Part shown: positions 7,590 through 12,726 of the stretch, one piece after another
How the letters are laid out: the number at the start of each line of letters is the position of its first letter
Position numbering within the stretch: position 1 is the stretch's first letter
Assembly: GCA_039934875.1 (NCBI GenBank)
Contig: JBDTLH010000097.1
Coordinates: forward strand, 1-12,726
Length of the DNA: 12,726 nt
Source of the DNA: JBDTLH01 sp039934875
GTDB taxonomy: Bacteria > Acidobacteriota > Terriglobia > Terriglobales > Acidobacteriaceae
Direction of reading: 5' to 3'
Notes under the pieces: generated by a model
Databases searched by the model: none
The model's input: only the letters and a program-made list of their open reading frames with translations
Told to the model about the DNA's origin: nothing
Position numbers and translations under genes: made by a program

Positions 7590-8346
7590 TTATCTCCATT
7601 TCGCTTTCGGATTTTTTACTATACCGTAACCATCTACTATCCCGGATGATGACTTACGAACCGACGGTTCTAAAGCGTTGTACCAGTAATCGTCATTCTT
7701 CTCAAATTTCCGCCAAACCGCACCGGCGACCATATCCGCCAGTTGAACTCCCACACTCAAATTTGATGGTTGAAAAAATAGACTTTCGATTTAAGTTCTC
7801 ATATTTTGCCGTAAATTCGCTGCTCGAATAGAGCAGGCGTTCATGGGCTGCCCTGAAACGTTCATCATCTTTTGCTCCGCGATGGTCGGATACGATGATC
7901 CCTGATTCCTTTCGCCCAACGGTTCGGGTGAGATCTTGCAGGTAATATTGGAATCGTTCTGATAGCGGTTTATAAGTGAAGTGATAGAGTTCGTCCCTAT
8001 CGGTGATCGATGTTATCTCGTAAGCGGCCTCAATACACGTCACGCATGCAATGCTTTTGATTGCTTTATGTGAGCAGATGATATTGTACATTTCAGTTCG
8101 TATGGCGTTACGGCCATCGGGTCCCATGTGCCGCATCGGATTGCGTGGCTCAGCATTTGAGGGAGCGAAATAGCGCCACTTTAGTTCACCTCTTATTCCG
8201 AGGCGCGCCTTCATTCCAAGCATTCCGTCACGGATGCTGTACCAAACCTCCTCGGGAACGACAATCCCTCCGAGCACGAAATACTTGTCTGTGCGCTTGC
8301 CGGGATTCGGCGCCGTGCCGGATTCATCCACAAAGAAAATGTGCAT
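7590..8346 (-). pseudogene. DUF3800 domain protein, frameshifted near its 3' end
   Basis: The open frame from ATG 8346 begins MHIFFVDESGT, the FxDESG start typical of DUF3800 proteins, a family of unproven function with a predicted RNase H-like fold. It also has GELKWRYF (about 53-60) and IIVSDHRGAKDDERF (about 150-164). As read it stops at 7702 after 214 residues, and its last ~25 residues look random. In the frame reached by skipping one base after Leu185, the minus strand encodes LFFQPSNLSVGVQLADMVAG, followed by AVWRKFE and a further ~35 residues ending at TAA 7590-7592. This is the conserved DUF3800 C-terminus. A surplus base near 7789-7794 (TTAAAT on the minus strand) would explain it. 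The restored protein would be 251 residues, the usual family length. The truncated form loses the QLAD aspartate that probably contributes to the active site. A sequencing error, a real mutation or, less likely, a programmed +1 shift could be responsible. The gene is AT-rich relative to its neighbours and starts six bases after the stop of the small upstream gene. Confidence 0.85.
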
Positions 8347-8352
8347 CAGAAC

Positions 8353-8520
8353 TTATTCATCAATATGGTATGTCACTGGACTAAGTTGATTAAGTATACA
8401 GTTCCGCTGTTCGATCTCTTTGATTACGACCATTAGGTTATCCCGAGCACAAAAGCCGAGGGCGGCGTCATTGAGAACGCCGCCTTGGGCTGGGGGAGGG
8501 AGTTGCGAGCCAGATGTCAT
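8353..8520 (-). CDS. Small protein (55 aa) of unknown function, upstream partner of DUF3800
   Basis: I do not recognise a family. The start at 8520 is chosen because GGGGAGGAG stands six bases upstream on the minus strand, one of the best ribosome binding sites in the window; a longer reading from 8568 would translate through it. The N-terminus is proline/glycine rich (MTSGSQLPPPAQGG). The remaining ~40 residues (NDAALGFCARDNLMVVIKEI, then EQRNCILNQL and SPVTYHIDE) look like a soluble amphipathic helical protein. The stop at 8353 is six bases before the DUF3800 ATG, so the two genes are probably co-transcribed and coupled. A partner, adaptor or antitoxin-like role is possible but there is no direct evidence. 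Confidence 0.6.
   Translation of the reverse strand: MTSGSQLPPPAQGGVLNDAALGFCARDNLMVVIKEIEQRNCILNQLSPVTYHIDE
8461..8484. repeat. Perfect 8-bp inverted repeat inside the 55-aa gene
   Basis: GGCGGCGT (8461-8468) pairs with ACGCCGCC (8477-8484) around an eight-base loop. It lies within the coding part of the small gene. It has no following U-tract and may simply reflect Gly-Gly and Ala-Ala codons, but it could form a stable mRNA hairpin downstream of the start. Confidence 0.4.
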
Positions 8521-8615
8521 CTTCCGCTCCTCCCCGCCGCTTGTCCAGGAACGAAAGGACATGGTCACCTTATCAGGAACCCCGCCAGTTTCGTTTTTTG
8601 TTCGCTATGTGCCGG

Positions 8616-8644
8616 ATTTTGCAGTATCCTACTTATGTGACCAA
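8616..8644 (-). promoter_or_regulatory. Possible promoter for the 55-aa/DUF3800 operon
   Basis: On the minus strand TTGGTC (8644-8639) and CAAAAT (8621-8616) are 17 bases apart. Each hexamer is a partial match to the sigma70 consensus, so the call rests mainly on spacing and position, about 90 bases before the small gene. The first copy of the 10-bp direct repeat overlaps the -35 side. Confidence 0.3.
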
Positions 8645-8661
8645 GGCCAGAACTAATGTGA
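8631..8661 (+). repeat. Two-copy 10-bp direct repeat with 21-bp period, possible operator
   Basis: ACTTATGTGA (8631-8640) and ACTAATGTGA (8652-8661) match at nine of ten positions. Their starts are 21 bases apart, two helical turns, so a bound protein pair would sit on one face of the DNA. They lie in the divergent region between the 55-aa/DUF3800 genes and recA and overlap the possible minus-strand promoter. This is the layout expected of an operator, possibly for LexA or a local regulator, but neither can be named from the sequence. Confidence 0.4.
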
Positions 8662-8664
8662 ATT

Positions 8665-8701
8665 CCCACTAGCATCTGCCCACGGCGGCAGCTATAGTGG
8701 G
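8665..8701 (+). promoter_or_regulatory. Extended hairpin in the recA upstream region
   Basis: CCCACTA (8665-8671) pairs with TAGTGGG (8695-8701), and inside it CTGCC (8676-8680) pairs with GGCAG (8687-8691) around a six-base loop, with a small internal loop between the two stems. It ends 47 bases before the recA ATG. A -10-like TATAGT (8693-8698) overlaps the right arm, though without a good -35. It could be an mRNA leader structure or a DNA inverted repeat acting as a binding site. Confidence 0.4.
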
Positions 8702-8748
8702 CTTCGATCCCTCTCAACCCAACCAAATTCACAGATACGGAGCACTGC

Positions 8749-9864
8749 ATGGCAGACGATAAAGAGCGCGTCCGGGCAATTGATCTCGCCCTCTCGCAAA
8801 TTGAAAAGCAGTTTGGCAAGGGATCCATCATGCGCCTCGGCAGCAAGGAGATTGTTCCCATCTCGGTCATCTCGACCGGCTCCATCTCCTTCGACGCGGC
8901 ATTGGGCGTCGGCGGCTTTCCCCGCGGACGCGTCATCGAAGTCTATGGCCCGGAATCCTCCGGTAAAACCACCATCACCCTGCAGGTAATCGCTGAAGCG
9001 CAGAAACTCGGCGGCATGGCCGCCTTCATCGATGCCGAACATGCGCTCGATCCCAAATACGCAAAAAAGCTTGGCGTGGACATCGAAAACCTGCTCATCG
9101 CTCAGCCCGATTACGGCGAACAGGCGCTGGAAATCGCCGAAGCCCTCGTCCGCTCCAACGCCATCGACGTGCTGGTAGTGGATTCCGTCGCCGCGCTCGT
9201 GCCCAAAGCCGAGATCGAAGGCGAGATGGGCGATTCGCACATGGGATTGCAGGCGCGGCTCATGTCACAGGCGCTGCGCAAGCTCACCGGCATCGTCTCC
9301 AAGTCGCGCACCTGCCTGATCTTTATTAACCAGATCCGCGAGAAGATCGGCGTTATGTTCGGCAATCCCGAGACCACCACCGGCGGACGCGCACTCAAGT
9401 TCTACTCATCCGTGCGCGTGGACATCCGCCGCATCGCCTCCATCAAAGATGGCGACGCCGTGCTCGGCTCGCGCACCAAGGTAAAGATTGTCAAGAACAA
9501 AGTCGCCGCGCCCTTCCGCGAAGCCGAATTCGACATCATGTATGGCGAGGGCATCTCCCGCGAAGGCGATGTGCTCGATCTGGCGGTGGTCAACAACATC
9601 GTCGAGAAGTCGGGCTCCTGGTTCAGCTACAAGACGGAGCGCATCGGACAGGGGCGGGAAAATGCCAAGGCCTTCCTCAAGGAACGCCCCGAGATGCTCA
9701 ATGAAATCGATGTGGAGCTGCGCAAACGCCTCGGCCTGATCGGGATCGCCGAACGCGCCGCCGCCGCATCCGCCAACGGCGCTTCGAATGGCGCAGCTCA
9801 CCCCGAAACCCTTCCCCCGCCACGGCCCGATGCCGCAATCATGCGTCCTCCGGCGCGAAAGTAG
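8749..9864 (+). CDS. recA: Recombinase A
   Basis: DNA-dependent ATPase that forms filaments on single-stranded DNA, drives homologous pairing and strand exchange, and stimulates LexA self-cleavage. The 371-residue protein is full length. It shows IEKQFGKGSIMRLG (about 18-31), Walker A GPESSGKT (about 67-74), the catalytic glutamate in FIDAEHALD (about 97), Walker B VLVVDS (about 141-146), FINQIREKIG (about 192-201) and the DNA-binding L2 loop GNPETTTGGRALK (about 205-217). ATG 8749 is preceded by CGGAG with suitable spacing. Two departures from E. coli RecA are visible. The usual QPDTGEQ reads QPDYGEQ (Tyr122). The C-terminal ~38 residues are alanine/proline rich and end PPARK, rather than forming an acidic tail. 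Lineage-typical variation is the simplest explanation. No clear promoter or LexA box could be assigned. Confidence 0.98.
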   Translation: MADDKERVRAIDLALSQIEKQFGKGSIMRLGSKEIVPISVISTGSISFDAALGVGGFPRGRVIEVYGPESSGKTTITLQVIAEAQKLGGMAAFIDAEHALDPKYAKKLGVDIENLLIAQPDYGEQALEIAEALVRSNAIDVLVVDSVAALVPKAEIEGEMGDSHMGLQARLMSQALRKLTGIVSKSRTCLIFINQIREKIGVMFGNPETTTGGRALKFYSSVRVDIRRIASIKDGDAVLGSRTKVKIVKNKVAAPFREAEFDIMYGEGISREGDVLDLAVVNNIVEKSGSWFSYKTERIGQGRENAKAFLKERPEMLNEIDVELRKRLGLIGIAERAAAASANGASNGAAHPETLPPPRPDAAIMRPPARK

Positions 9865-9884
9865 GGCACAACTCCGATCCACAA

Positions 9885-9915
9885 TGCCGGCGCCCACGCT
9901 TTTCCGGCGCCGGCA
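9885..9915 (+). terminator. Strong hairpin after recA
   Basis: TGCCGGCGCC (9885-9894) pairs perfectly over 10 bp with GGCGCCGGCA (9906-9915) around an 11-base loop. It begins 20 bases after the recA stop and lies 24 bases beyond the end of the convergent 89-residue gene. Neither side carries a long U-tract (CTTCGTTGT on plus, TTGTGG on minus), so it may end or protect transcripts from both sides without being a classic intrinsic terminator. Confidence 0.6.
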
Positions 9916-9939
9916 CTTCGTTGTCATTGCGATCGGTGA

Positions 9940-10209
9940 TCAGCCCCCCCATTCACGATAATAGCTATTGGTATTCTCGTCGCTGGTGGTGACTTGGACT
10001 TCGACCACATTGTGCCCCGGCACCTGCCCTTGCTGGTCAAGCTCAATGGCCCACGCTTTTGTAGGCCGCGCAAATTGAATGCTCTTCTGATTGAATTCGT
10101 TCACCAGCACATCCACGCCGGTGATGGTTTCCTTTGCCTCCGCGTTGACGGAGATGGAGATGTCCCACCCAGCTAGCGAATTTCTTTTGGGCTCAATGGC
10201 AACGATCAT
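9940..10209 (-). CDS. Small beta-rich protein of unknown function (89 aa)
   Basis: Not assigned to a named family. The sequence alternates hydrophobic and polar residues over several predicted strands (WDISISVNAEA, ITGVDVLVNEF, AWAIELDQQGQVPG, NVVEVQVTTSD), which suggests a compact beta-sandwich, perhaps Ig-like. There is no signal peptide or membrane segment, so it is probably cytosolic. ATG 10209 follows an AGGAGG site ten bases upstream that sits next to the stop of the membrane-protein gene; the two genes are 15 bases apart and surely form one operon. It may be an accessory subunit of that membrane protein. It ends in YYREWGG. Confidence 0.65.
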   Translation of the reverse strand: MIVAIEPKRNSLAGWDISISVNAEAKETITGVDVLVNEFNQKSIQFARPTKAWAIELDQQGQVPGHNVVEVQVTTSDENTNSYYREWGG

Positions 10210-10224
10210 TTCCTGGGCGCCTCC

Positions 10225-11334
10225 TCAGTGCCACACAACAAAGATGAACTGCGTATAGGGATCGTCCGCCACCTGCCGCAGCGTTGTCAGCAGCGAGGCC
10301 TCCGTAATTTCGAGGGCCTTCCCATTGAGAACATCGGCAGTCGCCAACACCTGCACGGCGTTTTGCAAAGTAGCCAGCGCCGCTCTCTGGGCGCCGGAGA
10401 GCGCCTGCGTGGCGTCGTAGGGCAGCGTGACGTCTTTTAAGTCTTTGACGAAGACAGCCACCTCTTGCGCCCCGCGCAGAGAAAGTGGAAACAGCAGGCG
10501 GGTGCGCTTTTCAAAATAGACCCACAGCAGCGCCTGGCTCATGCAGTCGAGGACATAATTGAAATCGAAGTTGGTGCGCAGGGTAAGGTCCACCGGATCA
10601 GACCAGGCGAGGGTGGAGATGGTGTCAACGCCTTCATCCTGAAAGTGCTCGGCATTGGCGCGGCTGACGCTCTGCAACTGCTCGAGTTCGAGGGCGGCGG
10701 GGGCCTGCTGGTCTCCGAGCGAGAGCTTCTGGACGGCGATGCGGCGGGCGAAGGTGAAGAGGGTCGTGGTAGGAAAAGCACCCAGCAGAAAGGCAAGCGC
10801 GATGCCAAAATCTTTATTCGCGAATGCCGCCAAAGCTGTGCCAAAAGGAATGGCGAGCAGCATGCGGAAGCACCATCCATAGACGTCAACGGGAGCCAGA
10901 TCGCGGCGCAGAATGCGGTCAAGCTGGTCGCTGATGGACCACATAAACGCGCCCAGGACCGCACTCATCGCAATAGCAGGGACCGCATAGCCGAAGACCG
11001 AGACTTTATACCACGCCTGCAGCGAGCGGGCGATCGCCCACATCGAACCGCCGGAGATAACGATCAGCAGAAGCATCGGCGCAACATAGTGGCGCCGCCC
11101 GTAAAGGTAGTTAAATTGCTCCCGGAAGCGGAGCCTCAGGTCTGTTTGCTTCGAGCTGGTCCACGGGAATTGCGTGTAGTAAAGCGCTAATGCCGTTTCA
11201 TTCATATAACACAGCAGCTTGTCGCGACGTACCTTCCATCCCGTGAAGAGAAAGATAACCACTGGCATGACGGTGAGCACAAAACCCGCTGCACACAGCC
11301 CCGCGATGGTCCAGGCATAGAAAGAAGGCCCCAT
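10225..11334 (-). CDS. Five-helix membrane protein with C-terminal cytosolic domain, function unknown
   Basis: A 369-residue protein with hydrophobic segments at about 7-31, 84-104, 113-132, 153-172 and 175-197, followed by about 170 soluble residues. The region at about 220-275 (LQSVSRANAEHFQDEGVDTI, then STLAWSDPVDL and TNFDFNYVLDCMSQALLW) has the look of a small helical, helix-hairpin-helix-like module: a helix, an EGV(D)TI turn, an LA..DPV block, then another helix. That reading is from pattern memory and is not a firm assignment. A loop between the first two helices carries aromatic and basic residues. A moderate promoter (TTGCAT, 17 bases, CAAAAT) lies upstream and the 89-residue gene follows, so this is a two-gene operon. 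Roles such as sensing or membrane-linked defence are possible, but nothing seen proves any. Confidence 0.7.
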   Translation of the reverse strand: MGPSFYAWTIAGLCAAGFVLTVMPVVIFLFTGWKVRRDKLLCYMNETALALYYTQFPWTSSKQTDLRLRFREQFNYLYGRRHYVAPMLLLIVISGGSMWAIARSLQAWYKVSVFGYAVPAIAMSAVLGAFMWSISDQLDRILRRDLAPVDVYGWCFRMLLAIPFGTALAAFANKDFGIALAFLLGAFPTTTLFTFARRIAVQKLSLGDQQAPAALELEQLQSVSRANAEHFQDEGVDTISTLAWSDPVDLTLRTNFDFNYVLDCMSQALLWVYFEKRTRLLFPLSLRGAQEVAVFVKDLKDVTLPYDATQALSGAQRAALATLQNAVQVLATADVLNGKALEITEASLLTTLRQVADDPYTQFIFVVWH

Positions 11335-11360
11335 AATTTCTCTAAATTAAGAGTGCCAGC

Positions 11361-11389
11361 ATTTTGCGTCGAAATAATGAAAAATGCAA
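11361..11389 (-). promoter_or_regulatory. Likely promoter of the membrane-protein operon
   Basis: On the minus strand TTGCAT (11389-11384) and CAAAAT (11366-11361) are 17 bases apart, with an AT-rich spacer. The predicted start would give a leader of about 20 bases before ATG 11334. The match to consensus is partial. Confidence 0.4.
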
Positions 11390-11399
11390 CTTGAAGTTG
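11387..11399. promoter_or_regulatory. Perfect palindrome at the -35 of the membrane-protein promoter
   Basis: CAACTTGAAGTTG is a palindrome with 6-bp arms around one central base. It overlaps the -35 hexamer by three bases, a position where a dimeric repressor or activator would act. No regulator gene is nearby. Confidence 0.35.
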
Positions 11400-11439
11400 A
11401 AAGCGGTTACGAATCAGCTTCTTCCTATTAGAGACGCCG

Positions 11440-11946
11440 CTATTCAACCACCGCCAGCGTATCCCCCGGATTGACCGTCGCGCCTTCACTCACTGCAATC
11501 TTCCGCACTATGCCGCTCTTGGGCGATTTCAACTCGTTCTGCATCTTCATCGCCTCAATCACGATCACGCCCTCCCCCGCCTCCACCGCCGTACCCGCCG
11601 TGGCCAGAATGCGCACCACCTTCCCCGGCATGGGCGCGATGATCTTCTTCGGACCAGCTTCATCGTCCGCCGCGGAACGGCGCGCCCGCAAAGAGCGCGG
11701 ATCGCGCACGCTCACCGCAATTTTGGATCCGCGGAGATCGAGCGTGAGCTCTCCCTCCAGCCCCGCGTTCTCCACGCGGAATTCGTAGCTTCTGCCTTCA
11801 CGCAGGAAATGGATGACGCCCGCTTCGGGAAAAAACGCCTCGGTCTCCTCAGCGTCGCCGCCATCCATGCACAAGAGAAATTTGCTCTCGCGGCGGGTGA
11901 TCTCCACGCGGTGCTTCTCTCCCCCAAACTCGATCTCAAGAATCAT
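11440..11946 (-). CDS. Biotin carboxyl carrier protein of an acyl-CoA carboxylase
   Basis: A 168-residue protein whose C-terminal ~70 residues are a biotinyl/lipoyl domain: IIAPMPGKVV (about 102-111), VIEAMKMQNE (about 129-138) with the biotinylated lysine in EAMKM (about 134), then SGIVRKIAV and PGDTLAVVE. The N-terminal ~90 residues resemble the linker/BT-like part found in alpha subunits of acetyl-, propionyl- and related CoA carboxylases. The start at 11946 is chosen because it overlaps the stop of the biotin carboxylase gene as ATGA and is preceded by AGAGGGG; a longer reading from 11979 lies inside the upstream gene. The carrier brings carboxybiotin from the biotin carboxylase to a carboxyltransferase subunit, which is not in the window. 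In many relatives these domains form a single polypeptide; here they are split. Confidence 0.9.
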   Translation of the reverse strand: MILEIEFGGEKHRVEITRRESKFLLCMDGGDAEETEAFFPEAGVIHFLREGRSYEFRVENAGLEGELTLDLRGSKIAVSVRDPRSLRARRSAADDEAGPKKIIAPMPGKVVRILATAGTAVEAGEGVIVIEAMKMQNELKSPKSGIVRKIAVSEGATVNPGDTLAVVE

Positions 11947-12726
11947 CGCAGCCCCTCTGCGCGCCCCATGCGCATCCACCCGGAGGGTCCCGGCGCCGCA
12001 TCGGCAATCACCGGGGCTGCTGAGTTCTTGAGCGCGTGCAGCGCCGCCGCGATCAACACCGCGCGGGTCTCTTCCTGCGAATGCGGTGCGGCTTCGTCCG
12101 GCGACACCAGCTTGCCCGCGGCAATCATGCGGTCGAGATATCCCGTGTCAATGCGCGCCGCGCGAAAATCCTCGTCCGCGAGTATCCGCCGGAAAAGGTT
12201 GAGGTTCGACTTGATTCCCGCAATGAAGTAGTCGTCAAACGCGCGTTCGAGACGCGCGATCGCCATCTCCCGCGTGGGCGCGAACGCAATCAACTTCGAT
12301 AGCATCGGATCGTAATCGAGCGGCACTGTCCATCCTTCATAGACGCCCGAGTCTTCGCGGAGGCCCGGTCCGCGCGGCGGAATCAGGCGCGTGATCTTGC
12401 CCGGCGAGGGAAAAAAATTATTGTCCGGGTCTTCGGCATAAATACGACACTCGATGGCGTGTCCCCCCAACACGATCTGCTCTTGTGCGAACGGCAGCGG
12501 CTCTCCCGACGCAATGTGCAGTTGCAAATGGACGAGATCAAGCCCGGTAACCAGCTCCGTCACCGGATGCTCCACCTGCAGCCGCGTGTTCATCTCCAAA
12601 AAATAAAAATTCTTCTCCGCATCCACCAGAAATTCCACCGTGCCCGCATTGGTGTACCCGCTGGCGTGTGCCACCTTCACCGCCACCTCGCCCATGCGGC
12701 GGCGCATCTCCGCATCCACCACCGCC
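11943..12726 (-). CDS. Biotin carboxylase subunit of acyl-CoA carboxylase (partial, 5' end beyond window)
   Basis: This is the C-terminal ~260 residues of an ATP-dependent biotin carboxylase; the start lies beyond the right edge and the frame is open to it. The catalytic block EMNTRLQVEHPVTE is intact and includes the Glu, Asn, Arg and Glu residues known from E. coli AccC. It is followed by GHAIECRIYAEDP, FFPSPGKI, REDSGVYEG and YDPMLSKLI, all typical of the C-terminal lobe. The last ~60 residues beyond the core are less conserved. It overlaps the carrier gene by four bases (ATGA), so the pair is translationally coupled. Acetyl-, propionyl- or methylcrotonyl-CoA could be the final acceptor; the carboxyltransferase would decide, and it is not visible. 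Confidence 0.94.
   Translation of the reverse strand, partial: AVVDAEMRRRMGEVAVKVAHASGYTNAGTVEFLVDAEKNFYFLEMNTRLQVEHPVTELVTGLDLVHLQLHIASGEPLPFAQEQIVLGGHAIECRIYAEDPDNNFFPSPGKITRLIPPRGPGLREDSGVYEGWTVPLDYDPMLSKLIAFAPTREMAIARLERAFDDYFIAGIKSNLNLFRRILADEDFRAARIDTGYLDRMIAAGKLVSPDEAAPHSQEETRAVLIAAALHALKNSAAPVIADAAPGPSGWMRMGRAEGLR

Noticed and set aside
7531..7592. TPP riboswitch
   Set aside because: Only the pieces around GAGTGC, GCTGAGA and ACCC resemble it. The second half (CCTGAT, GGATAATGCCAGCG-like) is missing and no thiamine gene follows.
8420..8656. Plus-strand 78-residue open frame
   Set aside because: It is antisense to the better supported 55-residue gene, has no convincing ribosome binding site and its composition looks like a shadow frame.
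8591..8661. Known-type LexA box upstream of recA
   Set aside because: No clean GAAC-N4-GTTC, GTTC-N7-GTTC or CTGT-N8-ACAG was found; only the unassigned 10-bp direct repeat is reported.
11340..11360. Sigma54 promoter (TGGCAC on the minus strand)
   Set aside because: The required GC of the -12 element is absent at the right spacing.
1..12726. CRISPR arrays, tRNA or rRNA genes, insertion sequences
   Set aside because: Reading both strands gave no regularly spaced repeats, no cloverleaf and no transposase-like protein.

Overview
The window looks like a chromosomal segment of a moderately GC-rich bacterium. Its DusB-type enzyme, its RecA with a non-acidic C-terminal tail, and its separate biotin-carboxylase and biotin-carrier genes suggest Acidobacteriota. 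That placement rests on recalled family resemblance, not on a search.

Layout. On the left is nadC (+; NAD synthesis), which converges with and overlaps by a few bases a two-gene minus-strand operon. That operon encodes a PoxB/YdaP-like thiamine-diphosphate enzyme and a large FAD/Fe-S oxidoreductase of the D-lactate/D-2-hydroxyglutarate dehydrogenase class. A 330-base divergent spacer separates it from a plus-strand tRNA-dihydrouridine synthase (dusB-like) that carries an unusual in-frame insertion near its N-terminus. Next comes a visibly AT-richer accessory stretch (about 7.4-8.6 kb). It holds a minus-strand pair, a 55-residue protein with a strong ribosome binding site followed by a DUF3800 gene, and ends in a striking three-way-junction hairpin. 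Then comes recA (+) with a strong hairpin after it. The right part is all minus strand: the 3' half of a biotin carboxylase gene cut by the window edge, its biotin carrier (ATGA overlap), then an unrecognised pair, a five-helix membrane protein and an 89-residue beta-rich protein.

How the genes fit together. The PoxB-like and FAD/Fe-S proteins probably work in sequence: oxidation of a 2-hydroxy acid such as D-lactate to pyruvate, then oxidative decarboxylation of pyruvate, with electrons going to the membrane. The FAD/Fe-S protein ends in a hydrophobic helix that could anchor it there. The biotin genes form the alpha part of an acyl-CoA carboxylase. nadC, dusB and recA are housekeeping genes.

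The most unusual material is the DUF3800 island. The gene as read is frameshifted: the conserved C-terminal block (GVQLADMVAGAVW) lies in the next frame and extends to a stop at 7590. Its terminator folds as a perfect-stem three-way junction that also has a good sigma70-type promoter placed to start a plus-strand transcript at its first base. A 10-bp near-identical direct repeat with a 21-bp period lies between this island and recA. Whether the island is a defence or mobile module is inference only.
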